This document shows, in pieces, positions 1 to 11,709 of a DNA stretch of 64,000 nt; position 1 is the stretch's first letter; each line of letters starts with the position of its first letter. The position numbers and the translations under genes were made by a program. The stretch is from Saccopteryx bilineata (taxonomy: Eukaryota > Chordata > Mammalia > Chiroptera > Emballonuridae): the NCBI RefSeq assembly GCF_036850765.1, contig NC_089493.1, forward strand, positions 186,157,140-186,221,139, read 5' to 3'. The notes below the pieces were generated by a model. It made no database searches. It worked only from the letters and a program-made list of their open reading frames with translations, and was not told the origin of the DNA.

Positions 1-51
1 CCCTTTAAAAAATTTTGTAAGGACAAAAACAAGTGATAGTTAGTATTATTC
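1..51. other. AT-rich left edge
   Basis: This short AT-rich stretch does not align with the other mariner copy in the window (36095-36693), whose similarity to this end starts at about position 52. It may be flank, or a part of the transposon lost from the other copy. No function is seen. Confidence 0.3.
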
Positions 52-336
52 CTTCACCAAACACTTTCAATAAATTTCAACATGCTTCTGTAGCATTTCT
101 TTCTTGTTGAAATTCGTAAAAATTATAGTGGCGTAAATGAACTTTATCAGTAGCTATAGGTACACTATCGCTTCACACATAAAACTAACGTGAATCAACT
201 TTGTTTTAGTTAATTTGCTATGTCAGTATGTATACATTAAGTGATAAGAATAGAGAGGCACACATGCGCCCAATAAACATGTGCTTATGTGTCAAAACTT
301 GTTGTGATAGAAATGGACAGAACTTTCTGGTAGACC
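52..336 (-). mobile_element. Mariner-family DNA transposon, terminal fragment
   Basis: The stretch aligns with 36411-36693 with about 20 substitutions and one 3-bp gap over some 280 bp. It covers one terminal inverted repeat (ends ...tctggtagacct, followed by TA) and the start of a transposase-like frame read on the minus strand. The other end is not in the window or was lost before position 52. The insertion is older than the SINE at 347-720, whose target duplication includes the last bases of the mariner end. With no catalytic domain visible it is non-autonomous. Confidence 0.75.
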
Positions 337-346
337 TTATATTTTG

Positions 347-720
347 GTTGGGGTTTTTTTGGTATTTTTCTGAAGTTGGAAATGGGGAGGCAATCAGACA
401 GACTCCTGCATGCGCCCGCCGGGATCCACCTGGCATGCCCACCAGGGAGCGCTGCTCTGCCCATCCGAGGGGTTGCTCTGTTGCAACTAGAGCCATTCTA
501 GTGCCTGAGGCAGAGGCCATAGAGCCATCCTCAGTGCCCGGGCCAACTTTGCTCCAATGGAGCCTTGGCTGTGGGAGGGGAAGAGAGAGACAGAGAGGAA
601 GGAGAGGGGGAGGGGTGGAGAAGCAGATGGGCGCTTCTCCTGTGTGCCCTGGCCGGGAATCGAACCCGGGACTCCTGCATGCCAGGCCGACGCTCTACCA
701 CTGAGACAACCGGCCAGGGC
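347..720 (-). mobile_element. Composite tRNA-derived bat SINE (minus)
   Basis: The element is bounded by perfect 16-bp duplications, tagaccttatattttg, at 331-346 and 721-736. Read on the minus strand it has a tRNA-like head (A box GGTTGTCTCAGTGGTAGAGC, B box GGTTCGATTCCC), a CT-rich stretch, a GC-rich body and an A-rich tail. It sits in the end of the mariner at 52-336. The body carries one CTCF-like motif, weakened here (439-452, CCACCAGGGAGCGC). Confidence 0.9.
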
Positions 721-736
721 TAGACCTTATATTTTG

Positions 737-955
737 ATACTTCATTGCATACTAATATATTTTCTTACATTCCTACTTTGAATAATTCTTAATCTGTTTT
801 GCACCTAATCAATTATTATGTGCTTAATATTCATACAGTGATTTTTAATTTTTCTCATATTTCTTCATGTACACTGTTACATTTATCTGAATACAATATA
901 AGCTTTTTGAGGGAAGAAATAATTTAATTTCTCCATTGCTTTCTTCAAATTCATG
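737..955. other. AT-rich unique DNA
   Basis: Nothing recognisable is seen between the SINE and the next hAT element. Confidence 0.5.
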
Positions 956-963
956 GTTTGAAC

Positions 964-1239
964 TACAGTCCATGGGCTGCATGTAGCCCCCTGAGGTCAT
1001 TTATCCGGCCCCACCGCACTTCCGGAAGGGGCACCTCTTTCATTGGTGGTCAGTGAGAGGAGCACTGTATGTGGCGGTGTGGCGGCACTCACGTACAGTA
1101 CTACTTCTGTTTTGTTTTTTTACTTTAAAATAAGATATGTGCAGTCTGCATAGGGATTTGTTCATAGTTTCACTGTCCCTCCAGCGGTCTGAGGGACAGT
1201 GAACTGGCCCCCTATGTAAAAAGTTTTTGGGGACCCCTG
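964..1239. mobile_element. Non-autonomous hAT element
   Basis: A GC-rich island with the usual hAT phrases (gggctgcatgtagcccc, tttatccggcccc, ggggacccctg) lies in AT-rich DNA. An 8-bp duplication gtttgaac flanks it at 956-963 and 1240-1247, the length expected for hAT insertions. No transposase is present. The left terminal repeat is less well preserved than the right. Confidence 0.7.
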
Positions 1240-1284
1240 GTTTGAACAGTAGTTTAAAATTTTTATAGCATGAGTAGCTGCTTA

Positions 1285-1480
1285 TTTATCAGCTAGGTCA
1301 ACAAGTTGCTAATTTTACCATACTGGGCCCTAGTTTCCTCATCTATAATAAGATGATAATAATACCCAAATACATACAGTTTCTGCAGGGCTTTAATAAA
1401 ATCCTGTGTGCAAAGCATTTACCATAGTGTCTGGTACAAAATTAAGCTCTCATTCAATACATGCCATAGTTTTATTATTA
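1285..1480 (-). mobile_element. MIR relic (minus)
   Basis: The order 'ggccctagtttcctcatctataa', 'gataataataccc', 'agtgtctggtacaaaattaagctctc' matches the reverse complement of the mammal-wide MIR SINE in diverged form. It is an old inactive copy. Confidence 0.55.
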
Positions 1481-2186
1481 TAACTGGAGAGTGAAACCTA
1501 AGTCACCTTCTCTAATTTCATTTTTCTGAAAGACAAAATTGATTAAATCTACTTGGTTCAGTCTAAGGCAAATAGGGCAGATAAAGTTCCTTAAACATGC
1601 TTTGGTTGCCTAAATAGAACTATATAGACACGGTCTCTGTTTGAGAGTGACTTCAGGTTTGAGCAAATGGAGCCAAAGTATGCTTTGGAAATATGGGATA
1701 GGATTTCTGTCTTAGAGCTATGTTAATTCTCTGAAGAATGATGGACATTTGGGGCTATTTTGCATGGTTCACACATGTTGATCTTAAGCTTGATATCTGT
1801 CAAAATAAAAATGTTGCATTTTTGAGCTAGGAATGGACCACATTTGTTTCCTCCTTGGAATTTAATTTCCAGAGCCAAATAAGCTCAGGCAGTTTTCCAA
1901 CTGGTCAAAATAATTTTCAGTAGTGTTGGCATGCTACTCAATTTGAAGGTGTGGTACTAGCTAAAATAAAGCTATCTAATCTTTTGAGTCACCTATTTGA
2001 TTCCTGAAAAACTAAGCAGTCTTTTAAATTCTTCTGTAACAAACCACTTTCTTAAAGGAAAATAAAAATTTGAGTTAAGAGATCATCTCCTGGTATTAAT
2101 TCTTGCCTGTTTCTGAGAAAATTTAATGCTATAAGCATGATTTCTTATTATTCTCCCAAAGGTAAAATCATCCTAAGAATACTTTA
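1481..2186. other. Unique AT-rich DNA
   Basis: No repeat family, long reading frame or regulatory site could be supported here. Confidence 0.5.
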
Positions 2187-2199
2187 AAATACATTTATT

Positions 2200-2563
2200 G
2201 GCCCTGGCTGGTTGGCTTAGTGGTAGAAGATCAGGCTGGCATGTGGATGTCCCTGGTTCAATTTCTGGTCAGGGCACACAGGAGAAGTGACCATCTGCTT
2301 CTCCAGCCCCCATCCCTTCTTTCTCTATCTCTGTCTCTCTTCCCCTCCCACAGCCATGGCTCGACTGGTTGAGCACATCATGCCCTGGCGCTGAGGATGG
2401 CTCTGTGGAGCCTTAGCTTCAGGTGCTAAAAATAGCTTGGTTGCAGCATGGCCCCAGGTGGGCAGAGCATCGCCCCCTAGTGGGCTTGCCAGGTGGATCC
2501 TGGTTGGGGCACATGTGGGAGTCTGTCTCTATCTCTCCTCCTTTTACTTGGGAAAGAAGAAAA
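2200..2563 (+). mobile_element. Composite bat SINE (plus), diverged
   Basis: The copy starts ggccctggctggttggctta and ends in an A-rich tail. The duplication aaatacatttatt flanks it at 2187-2199 and 2564-2576. Several changes in the tRNA-like head (for example agaagatc for agagcgtc) suggest an older or inactive copy. The body keeps a CTCF-like motif on the minus strand at 2470-2483 (CCACTAGGGGGCGA). Confidence 0.88.
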
Positions 2564-2576
2564 AAATACATTTATT

Positions 2577-2809
2577 TAAAATTTAAATGTAAGGTACTCG
2601 TTATAGCCAAGGATGGTTCAGTTATAGGAAAACCTTGCTATTTCAAATGGCCTGATGGGAATGGTCCTACATTACAGGATACTTTAAAGAAAACAAAGAT
2701 GTTTCTCTTTCAAAGATAGCCAGAAGATCACAATAGCAATTAATAATGTGATTGGTTTATTGGCTTAAATAAGGATTTGAATGTGCCTGCATTTAAATAA
2801 TTACAATAT
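2577..2809. other. Unique spacer between two SINEs
   Basis: The reading frame that runs in from the SINE at 2423-2719 is chance. No other feature is seen. Confidence 0.5.
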
Positions 2810-3226
2810 GGCCCTGGCCGGTTGGCTCAGTGGTAGAGCGTCGGCCTGGCGTGCGGGGGACCCTGGTTCGATTCCCGGCCAGGGCACATAGGAGAAGCGC
2901 CCATTTGCTTCTCCACCCCCTACCCCCTCCTTCATCTCTGTCTCTCTCTTCCCCTCCTGCAGCCGAGGCTCCATTGGAGCAAAGATGGCCCGGGCGCTGG
3001 GGATGGCTCCTTGGCCTCTGCCCCAGGCGCTAGAATGGCTCTGGTCACGGCAAAGTGATGCCCTGGAGGGGCAGAGCATCACCCCCTGGTGGGTAGAGCG
3101 TCGCCCCTGGTGGGCGTGCCGGGTGGATCTTGGTCGGGCGCATGCGGGAGTCTGACTGTCTCTCCCTGTTTCCAGCTTCAGAAATAAAAAAATAAAAAAT
3201 AAAAAATAAATAAATAAATAAAAAGA
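2810..3226 (+). mobile_element. Composite bat SINE (plus), two-motif subfamily
   Basis: A well preserved copy with a complete head (ggccctggccggttggctca, GGTTCGATTCCCGG), CT-rich linker, GC-rich body and a long (AAAT)n tail. The duplication aaataattacaata is near 2795-2808 and repeats at about 3227-3242. It carries the 22-bp internal tandem duplication (3072-3117) that places two CTCF-like motifs side by side. Intact A and B boxes suggest pol III transcription was possible. Confidence 0.93.
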
Positions 3227-3239
3227 TAAATAATTACAA

Positions 3240-4809
3240 TAAATTATATTAGATAAGTTCTAAATAAGTTATCTGCAACTTATTTGTAGGAATCATTTAG
3301 CCAAACTTCCCTACATAGTTGAGGCTGTACTATAGTAAACTTTATTTTCATATATCCTGAGTTAATAGAAATGGTACGTAAACACTAATCAGTTGAGTGC
3401 TTAGTGCTTTCTATCTTACAGAAAATCCAAAAAGTTCATCAAACTGAACTCTATATTTAGAAATGCTAATTTAGTGTATCCAATACATTTTTTAAGCATG
3501 AAGAAACCAATGTGTATATGCAATAAAGGAGAGCTGTTTGGCGTTAAAGTGGAGTACAGTGGTCTTCAATTCAACTCACTTTTCTCCCTTTTCTCCTAAC
3601 AGCTCACAAAAGGGCCTGGGAAATTTTTAGTGCTCCCGAAATATAATTAAAAAGACCCTTGGGATTAAAAACATAGGCATATCCTGCAAGCGTTGTAATT
3701 TCTACAATATGTTTTCAAGGTTCTGAAACAAAGAATTTGCTTTACTTAGAGAAGCGCTGCAGCATCATAAGAGAAAGAAAATGTGTGGTGAGCTGAGAGG
3801 ACAAAGATTAAGACAAAGTGTTTTTCTGTTAAAATGAAGAGTACTCAGGCTTAAAAAAATAAACAACTGAGTTTGTCAACCATCATGCTAGTGGCCATGA
3901 TTGTTAGGTATGTGGTGGGGACGAAGACTTTTGTGCTAAGAAGTCCGAATTAGAGAAAAATTAAGTGATACAGCTCTACTGTCCTGCTTTTCGTGCTCAT
4001 TGTGTTGGGGTTCTGCTTTTAAAGATGGTGTAGAACTCTGTTGCACATGCTTACATTGCGAGGTGGTTCTCAGTGTTCAGATGGCCTTTCTGATTCTCCG
4101 TAGGAAAAACTGTTCCCTGACCCCAGCCTGGAAAGGAGGTGGTTCTGGGGACTGTCATTGATTCAGACACAGCTACCACCTGCAGGGTGTTGAGGGCAGG
4201 CATTGACCCTCATCTCACACAAGCCGTAGAAAAGCCCAGTGACTTCGACACAGTCTCGGTGTTGCTGTCATCGTCTTTGTACAGAAAATGATGCTGCATC
4301 TGTTATATTGGTCACTACTAGGTTGACCAGCCAGTGACTGTATTAGTCACTCTGTGTGTGGCTTCTACTTCCCAAATCCTCATGGCCAAGGCAGGGCCCT
4401 CCTCCTCCAACTGCAGGGAAAAAGCAAAAGACAATTCCAGGCATTGGGTATCACTGGCGTTTTGCCCCAAGGGTGAAAAGAAACCGGAGTGTAAGTCCAT
4501 CTGAGGACCTGGGAGGGTTTCTATTTCTGCCTTCAGCTTTCTCACACTCGCCTCTGTTTTCCCTTCCAGACCTTAAGCTGTCAAAGTAAATCTGGACAAT
4601 TTGGCAAAGAGAGGACAGTGCTGAAACTGGAGAAAAGTTGAAAACTTATGAAAAGTTAACTTCTAATACATTTTGATAAATTTAAATGAGCTGGAATATA
4701 AATTGGAGTTACATCTGTAGTTTTCAGCATGATATTATAGTATTCATTTGGGGAAGAGACTTCATAAATTGGGAAAAGATGTATGCAGTACAATTAATAG
4801 TACTGCTAA

Positions 4810-4811
<2 letters not shown>
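3240..4811. other. Unique intergenic DNA
   Basis: No repeat could be named. The part from about 3990 to 4600 is less AT-rich and holds several CpGs (for example gccgtag, cttcgac, tctcggtg). Short frames on both strands (about 75 codons, 4318-4589) overlap each other and show no protein similarity that I recognise. Confidence 0.45.

Positions 4812-4866
<55 letters not shown>
4812..4866. repeat. (TA)n microsatellite
   Basis: About 27 uninterrupted TA units. Such tracts can extrude cruciforms and are prone to length change. Just downstream, 4888-4927, a block of about 20 bp (aaatgactggaaagtcctgt) is tandemly duplicated with few changes. Confidence 0.95.
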
Positions 4867-4867
<1 letters not shown>

Positions 4868-4927
4868 CCCTTGGACTTGTTTTCAGAGTAAAATGACTGG
4901 AAAGTCCTGTAAAATGACTGGAAGGTC

Positions 4928-5590
4928 TTATCAAATGAAGAGTGATATATTTGCCAGGCCTCGCATTCATTTGTCCTTGTTCTTCTTGACGATATCAGCC
5001 TCGTAATTGGTAACCAGCCATGGTGAGTCCTGGAGTAAGGTACACCCCGGGGAACAACAACACATTGTTTACATGAATTATGTCAATAACCAACACCCCT
5101 CATTAAATCAGTGAATAAGATAATATGGTTATCTCTACCTTCAGATTAGAGGTTAGATGATCTGAGAATCACATAAATAATAGGTGGAGGATTTGGATTT
5201 CAACCCAGCAGGCTGACTCCAGGGTCCATCATCTTAACCTTTCTATTCCTCCTCCCTGGTAGGATGGAGGGGCTGATAGACTTACTGAAGATGGGTTTAT
5301 CCTCCCTTTGGTGCTTACAGTGATACTAATTGGATGTCACAGTCGGTTTTTGCTGTGTTCCGCAAGACATCCCATTCTACCTTTAGCACATGCTGTTCAG
5401 ATTTCTGTCAAAAATATTATTTATGGATGTATGTTTATATACACGTGTGTGTATATATCTACACACCATACACATATGTTTATCAAATATCTTCCATCAT
5501 GGAGTATATATACACCATATATCTGTGTTTAAATATATATCTTGCTCACAGATAGTGCTTTGCTAATATTTTAATCATTTAATGTTAGTT
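4928..5590. other. Mostly unique DNA with a possible MIR tail
   Basis: The stretch 5150-5250 (aggatttggatttcaacccag then ctccagggtccatcatcttaa) resembles the 3' part of a MIR element. 5430-5545 is rich in TATA and CA/TG motifs. Nothing else is supported. Confidence 0.35.
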
Positions 5591-5599
5591 TTCTGTTTC

Positions 5600-5725
5600 G
5601 TTTTGTTTTTAAGCACAAAGTAGATGTTTACTCTTATTGTAAAGGTTTTGAAGTGGAAGTACAGAGAGGGTAAATGACTTGCCTACCGATGTACCCGACT
5701 TACATTGTCAAATGACTGATGTTCC
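5600..5725 (+). mobile_element. Possible MIR relic (plus)
   Basis: 'agtacagagagggtaaatgacttgccta' is the diverged MIR core phrase. The copy is short and uncertain at its ends. Confidence 0.4.
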
Positions 5726-5730
5726 CAAAT

Positions 5731-5800
5731 GACACACACACACACACACACACACAGACCATGTGCACATGCGCGCATATATATATATATATATATATGC
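5731..5800. repeat. (CA)n and (TA)n compound microsatellite
   Basis: A (CA) run at about 5732-5755 is followed by gaccatgtgcacatgcgcgc and a (TA) run at about 5777-5799. The alternating purine-pyrimidine run could adopt Z-DNA. Confidence 0.9.
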
Positions 5801-6305
5801 ATGCACTCAAATCTGTGGTCTATCAGAATGCTTTCTAATTTTTATATAGAGTATTTTTTGACATTTTGTTACTGATTATGTGTGAGATGAGTCAAAGTGA
5901 ACAGAGAATGCCCTACATAAGCATAGGTTATGTTCTTGGAATGAGGTGGATGTTATTTTAATTCATTTTTTGGGAATGACAGGATGTCATGAAGTGTTTA
6001 TGGATGTTCATAAGCTAACAACTACTTGTTTTATAATTAATTATTTCCCCAATGATTAGACTATCTACCAGCCTTTCTTAAATCTGTTCTTATATCTTTA
6101 TTAGGATACAGATTATTAGAATGAGTCAATTCTAAATATGCAAAATTTTTACTTTACATGTGATAATTAAATGTGCTGACAGATTAGCTCAGCTGAAACC
6201 ATGAAGTTCCACTCAGTTGAAAAGCTAAACATCTTATTACTGATTCAAAAGAAGAAACATCTGAAATATTTACAGTTTCTGAGGTGAAGTTCAGAGTCCT
6301 ATTAC
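5801..6305. other. Unique AT-rich DNA
   Basis: Nothing recognisable beyond AT-rich unique sequence. Confidence 0.5.
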
Positions 6306-6309
6306 AATC

Positions 6310-6466
6310 TCTTGAGATTAATAATAAAGGATATTTATTTCACATATAAATGAGATATGGTATATGTCTTTCTCTGTCTGACCTATTTCACCAAGCCCCT
6401 TGAGGTCCATTCATGCTGTTGCAAATTGCAAAGTTAAATTCCTTTAATCAGATGAATAATATTCCG

Positions 6467-6510
<44 letters not shown>

Positions 6511-7035
6511 TCACATAGGTATCTCATTTTCTTTTTCATCTCTTGATGGACATTTAGTCTGTTTTCAAATCTTGGCTGTTTTAAATAATGCTCCAATGAA
6601 CATGGAGAAGGATATATCTTTCTGGGTTAGTGTTTACATCTTTTTCTTTGGATAGATACCCAGAAGTCCAATTGTTGGATGTTATATATAGTAGTAGTTA
6701 TATTTTTCCATTTTTTTGAGGAACCTCTGTACTATTTTCCATAGTGGCTGCGCCAATTTACATTCCCACCATCAGTGCACAAATGTTTCCTTTTCTCTGC
6801 ATCCTCGCCAGCATTTGTTACCTCTTTGCATTTTGATAATAGCCGTTCTAACAGATGTGAGGTGATACCTCTTTGTCGTTTGATTTGCATTTCCCTGATG
6901 GTTCGTGGTGTTGAACATATTCTCGTGTACTTGTTGGCCATCTGTATGCATTCTCTGCAAAAATGTCTGTTCAGCTCCTCTGTCCATTTTTTAACAAGAT
7001 TTATTTTTGCTGGAGTTCTATACATTTTCTTAATC
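6310..7035 (-). mobile_element. Old L1 3' segment (antisense)
   Basis: Read on the plus strand this is the typical antisense text of the L1 ORF2 C-terminus: 'ccatagtggctgcgccaattt', 'acattcccaccatcagtgca', 'tttgatttgcatttccctga', 'ttgttggccatctgtatgc', 'aaatgtctgttcagctcctc'. Frames are broken by many changes. A (TG)n run at about 6470-6504 interrupts it. It is 5' truncated and inactive. Confidence 0.85.
6470..6504. repeat. (TG)n microsatellite
   Basis: About 17 TG units within the old L1 fragment. Confidence 0.95.
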
Positions 7036-8315
7036 TAAGCACTTTTCCATGTTAAAAAAAAAATAGCAATGGTGGCCTGGTAGATATTTTGAAATTAAGG
7101 ACCTTCTTAGTTTTGTTATCCTATGATTCTCTGGTAAAGATGGAGACATTTGAAGTTTAATATACAATAATATACAAGTATTACTGTATACAGTAGAGGG
7201 CTTATGCACAAGAAAATATTTTTCACAACAGCAATTATCCTGCAACTAATTTGCTTTTAGAGCTTTATGCCTTTAAGCTAACATACAATCGAAGTTTGTT
7301 TAATCTTAATTAAACTTTTCTCTCAAAATTAACTTGCTCAGCTAGGAAATGAAAAATGTTTTTCCCTTTGGATTCATACATACATGAATTAAAATGCTGG
7401 ACGCTTTGAATCCCGAAAGAGTAAAACACTGAAGTTTTCACTGTGGGAGCAGACAGTTGAAGTACACAAGAATGCCCACTCATCTGTATATTTCCTAGAG
7501 TAAGATGTTCCAGGTAGTTGATAGTTTCTGAATATGGGCACCAGAACAGCCTGTTGATGTTAAGAAGGAAAGCTGTGGGTTACATTGGCCAAAACATTAT
7601 TTTATTGCATTGATATCAACTTGCAAATCTGGCTTAGTTTTTCTAGTATGTATATATGGTATAACTTTACCCTTGTCAAAATATTGCTAGCTGTGAAAGG
7701 ACACAGGGCAGAGCATTAACCGCACAAATGTAAGTGCTTAACATTGTTGATTGAAGTAGGAAAGTGGTGCTGCTATTCCTGTTCTTGGGAACTGAGACTA
7801 TGGCTTCCAGAATTCCATCGGGCAACACTCCGTTACAGACCCACCTTTCAGCATCAGTTCTTCCATCTGACTCTCACTGTGACATTTTCACAATGACATC
7901 CTTGTGCCCCTAAAATTTAGCTCAGTAAGGTTACAAAGTTGGTATTAAGTAAATGTTAATGAGTGGATAAATGAATTAGCCTATCTGTAAATTTTGTAAA
8001 AGTTAGGAAAGCTACACATGTTGAGTTTTCCTTCATAACTTTGCAATTATATTGGTTGTCTAAGCAAGACCTATCACCCCAGACATAGTAAAATAAACAG
8101 TGAGTAAAGAATGTTAACGATGTGTTCATGACTTAAGGCTGATGTTTTTTTCCTGAAAAATAAACTAGAATAACCAAAGTAATTACTGGATGAAATTCCA
8201 GCAATACTTTCAGAGGAATGATAAATAATTTAATTGAATCATTTTTAGTTTTTTTGGAAATAAAAAATCATAGAAGAGCAGCAAACTATGTATATATGCA
8301 AACTATATGTATATA
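7036..8315. other. Unique DNA with a possible L2 tail
   Basis: Near 7920-7978, 'ggtattaagtaaatgttaatgagtgga' resembles the 3' end of an L2 element. The rest shows no recognisable feature. Confidence 0.35.
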
Positions 8316-8320
8316 TAGTT

Positions 8321-8322
8321 TC

Positions 8323-8366
<44 letters not shown>
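8321..8366. repeat. (TATC)n microsatellite
   Basis: About 11 tetranucleotide units. Next to it, 'gtatatatgcaaactatatgtatatat' is partly duplicated. Confidence 0.95.
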
Positions 8367-8449
8367 CATCAGGATTGGTAACTTGGTAAAATCAAGTTTG
8401 ACTATCCGGGAATATTCATGCCTCCCGAGTTTTTTTCGGTATTCTTTAG

Positions 8450-9235
8450 TCTAACCTTTGTGTTTGTCTCCATATAGGTTTTGGCTACCTACTCTTTTTG
8501 ACAGTGGTATTTGGTATAATTTTTTGCTATTGTTATAGGAATTTTTGTACTTTCTAAATACTATTTCTTAGATGCAATAAAGTAAATTATTTTGGTATAA
8601 TTTTGGTAACCAGATATTTTTGTAAACTTTTTGTCTAGGTGTCTGTTTTGGATAATTTGGATAGTAATTTGTACAGACACAGATTTTGTTTTCTTTCTCT
8701 TAAGAGAGTGAGATCTTTTCTTCCCTACCCTACCTTATAACTTGGGCTATACAGGCTAGACATTTTCAAATAATAAAGATGAAAGGGAACATTATTGTCT
8801 CTTTCTTGACTTTAATAGAATTGCTTTGAGTGTTGCTCTGTTAGGTAATGATACTGGATCTGAGTTTGGTGGACAATCCCTGATATGATTTGAGTGTATT
8901 AGTACTTAGAATTTTTTTTAAATGAAGAATTTTATCAAATGCTTTTAAAGTCAGTTCAAATGATCGGGGAAATTTTTCTTTAAAATATGCTATGATGAAT
9001 TAATTATTTATATATTGCAAGTGTTGAAAATAAATGTTCTTGCACTTTAGCGCAAACTCTTCTCTGATATGATGCATCCTTTCTTTAACATGTTGATTAG
9101 TTAGTTCAGTATGCTAGACTTTATTTACCATTTTTGTTTTCATGTTTATAATAGTCCTTGGTCCGAGGTCTTCTGATTCTGTGCTTTCTTAGATTTTATC
9201 AGTATTATGGGAACTATCTTTTTAAATGCTCTATG

Positions 9236-9273
<38 letters not shown>

Positions 9274-9530
9274 CATTATTTGTAATTGGAAAGCTCAAAA
9301 AAACAACAGAAAAACTGGGTTATAAAACTGCTTGGACCTGAGGCTACTTTGGGAGGCAATTCTTTGACTTTTTTTAAAATTTTCAGTTTCTTATTTGTGT
9401 ATTGGCCTATTCTATTTTCTACTTTTTGGATATGTTTACATTATTTATGTTTGAGGTTTTCACATTTGTCAGCCTATTACCCTAGCCATTCTCAAAATTC
9501 AAAAATGTATTTTGCATTCTAATGATGTCT
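8450..9530 (-). mobile_element. Ancient L1 ORF2 segment (antisense)
   Basis: The T-rich plus-strand text follows antisense L1 ORF2 in diverged form (for example 'ttgtctctttcttgactttaa', 'gaattttatcaaatgctttt', 'tatgatgcatcctttctttaac', 'tcttagattttatcag'). No frame survives. A (TG)n run at 9237-9271 splits it. The ends are approximate. Confidence 0.6.
9237..9271. repeat. (TG)n microsatellite
   Basis: About 17 TG units inside an ancient L1. Confidence 0.95.
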
Positions 9531-10081
9531 TTTTTTCTTTCTCCTTCTGTTCTCTTTTCTCATCATCATAGAACACTGATATTAAAATTACTGATTCTTC
9601 ATCATCACCATTGTCAGCAAAACTAACTTCAGGATCTCTGCCAGCCACTTAGCACCATAAGGAAATGTTTCAAATCCATAAATCTCAAGTCTACAGGCCC
9701 ATCGCATTTGCATGATAAGATGCCAGCTAAAAATGTTATTAATTTAGTCAACACTTGGAGAGTTTTTACATTTCTAGAAACATCTGCTCATTTCAAAACA
9801 TTTTTAATTGATCGAATATTTATCATTATATGGAGGTGTTTCAGATAATAGGCAAAGTCGTTGAAGTACACCCTGATGATGATTAAGAATTCCAAAAACA
9901 CTCAGAAGTTATTATACACAACTGAAATGATTGTAATAATTATAACTGAAGGGAAATAAAAGTATTTCTTTTAAAATATACATATAGTTAATGGATCCCT
10001 TCTGGTAGAATGTCTTATAGGTGGTTAAACAAACAAACAAACAAACAAAAAGTAAAGTTACAAAAAGATTATATTAGGAAG
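9531..10081. other. Unique AT-rich DNA
   Basis: An (AAAC) run lies at about 10027-10050. No other feature is seen. Confidence 0.5.
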
Positions 10082-10093
10082 TTAATGTTCTTT

Positions 10094-10443
10094 TTTTATG
10101 ACAAACACAGAGAGAGACAGAGAGAGGGACAGATAGGGACAGACAGACAGGAAGGGAGAGAGATGAGAAGCATTAGTTCTTCGTTGTGGCGCCTTAGTTG
10201 TTCATTGATTGCTTTCTCATATGTGCCTTGACCAGGAGGCTCCAGCAGAGTGAATGACCCCTTGCTCAAGCCAGTGACCTTGGACTTCAAGCCAGCAACC
10301 TTTGGGCTCAAGTCAGTGACCATGAGGTCATGTCTATGATCCCATGCTCAAGCTGGTTAGCACATGCTCAAGCTGGCAACCTCGGGGTTTCGGACCTGGG
10401 TCCTCTGCATCCCAGTCTGACATGTGTTACCTCGTGGTCAGGC
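10094..10443 (-). mobile_element. tRNA-derived bat SINE, second family (minus)
   Basis: The perfect duplication ttaatgttcttt flanks it at 10082-10093 and 10444-10455. The plus-strand order is a GA-rich run, 'gagatgagaagcattagttc', 'ttgttcattgattgcttt', 'catatgtgccttgaccagg', then repeated 'ctcaagccagtgacc' phrases and the tRNA-like head. Relatives in this window lie at 13488, 19291, 20064, 25917 and 46205. Confidence 0.9.
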
Positions 10444-10479
10444 TTAATGTTCTTTCTTTACACATTTTTTTTCTCTTCT

Positions 10480-10960
10480 TCCATGTGCCAGGCCCTGTTC
10501 TAGGTGCTGAGAATAAAGAGGACATAGTATAAACAAAGTCCTGCTTTCAAATAATTACATTAAGGTAGAAAGAAACAGGTAACACATACCCAAAGTAAAT
10601 GTCAAGCAAAGTAGCGTAAAGGGACAAAGTGATGGGGGTATAGAAGGATCGTGTTTTTGATAGCGGGGTCACGTGGGTCTTTCCAGTGAAGAGACATTTG
10701 AGGAGAGACCTGGATGAAAAGGAGGAGGAAGTCATGTACATATTTGAGGGAGGCACTTTCTAGGCAGAAGATGAAATCAATTTGGAAGAGGTCTCTTGAG
10801 TTTAAGGAACAGTGTAAAAGGAGGTCAGTGTGTGGAGTGAGTATCAATAGAGTCAGGAAGCCGTGTGCACTCACAGGCAGGCCTTGTAGGCCATGATGAA
10901 GCCTGGGATTTCAGTGTGAGTGTTGGAGGGTTGTTGAGTGATTGTACCACCATTCCAGAG
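10480..10960 (+). repeat. Ancient interspersed repeat, family not named
   Basis: It opens with 'catgtgccaggccctgttctagg' and goes on with 'gacatttgaggagagacctgg', 'aggcactttctaggcagaag' and 'caggccttgtaggcca'. The same ordered phrases, heavily diverged, are common across mammalian genomes. Related parts seem present at 28320-28870, 30050-30590 and 47700-48330. I cannot name the family with certainty. Confidence 0.5.
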
Positions 10961-11676
10961 TGCAAAACTACAATCATGTGGACGCCTAAAAAAGAATCAT
11001 CTACCTTTAAGTATTTCTCATGTTGATATAGCTGGGAATAAAAAAAATTTCTTTCTTTTTCCAGAGGTAACCATAGAAGGTGGACCACCATCTACCAAGG
11101 AGAGTAGAAATGTTAGTGTTTTTCATATTAGATGGACTCAGAGAGTATTACCGACTCTAGTGATTAGATAATCTATTACAATTAGATGAGGTCACGAGAC
11201 ATCCACTTCACACTCCTCTAAACAAGATAGTGAATTTTTATGAAATTTTGCAAGTAAAAAGTAAGGCAAAGTGATATATTGGCATAAAGTAAAGTGTTGT
11301 TATAGTAGTTTCAAACTCTGGGAACTTTAATTTTAGTTCAAATCATGTGTCACATCCACTGTGGGTTATGGGCTATGACTGTTGTTTACTTTTCCAGGAC
11401 TCTACTTCCAAACCGGAAACTCTGAAGTAGTTAAATGTTGGGTTTTTAGCAACACCCAAATTCCATTATGCAATACATTGCCCATCTACATTTTCCTCTG
11501 CCCATTTCTTATTCCTTTTTCTCATCTTTTACATCAAAGTAACCCCATCTAATAGGATAGGTGTTACTATTACTCTTTAATAGAGGAGCAGTTTAAAATA
11601 TCAACACTAATGGTGTGTTCAACATTACATAGCTATGCCTGTTAAGTAAAGAATAATTTTTTTTATTTGAGCCTTC

Positions 11677-11709
<33 letters not shown>

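Noticed and set aside
228..781. Frames reading 'CPGRESNPGLLHARPTLYH' and similar in many places
   Set aside because: They recur at every composite SINE (also near 2801, 32553, 33973, 55579, 56736, 61234) and are translations of the SINE body and tRNA-like head.
2810..2890. tRNA genes at the SINE heads
   Set aside because: A and B boxes are present, but the heads run straight into the SINE body with no tRNA 3' end. They are SINE promoters, not tRNA genes.
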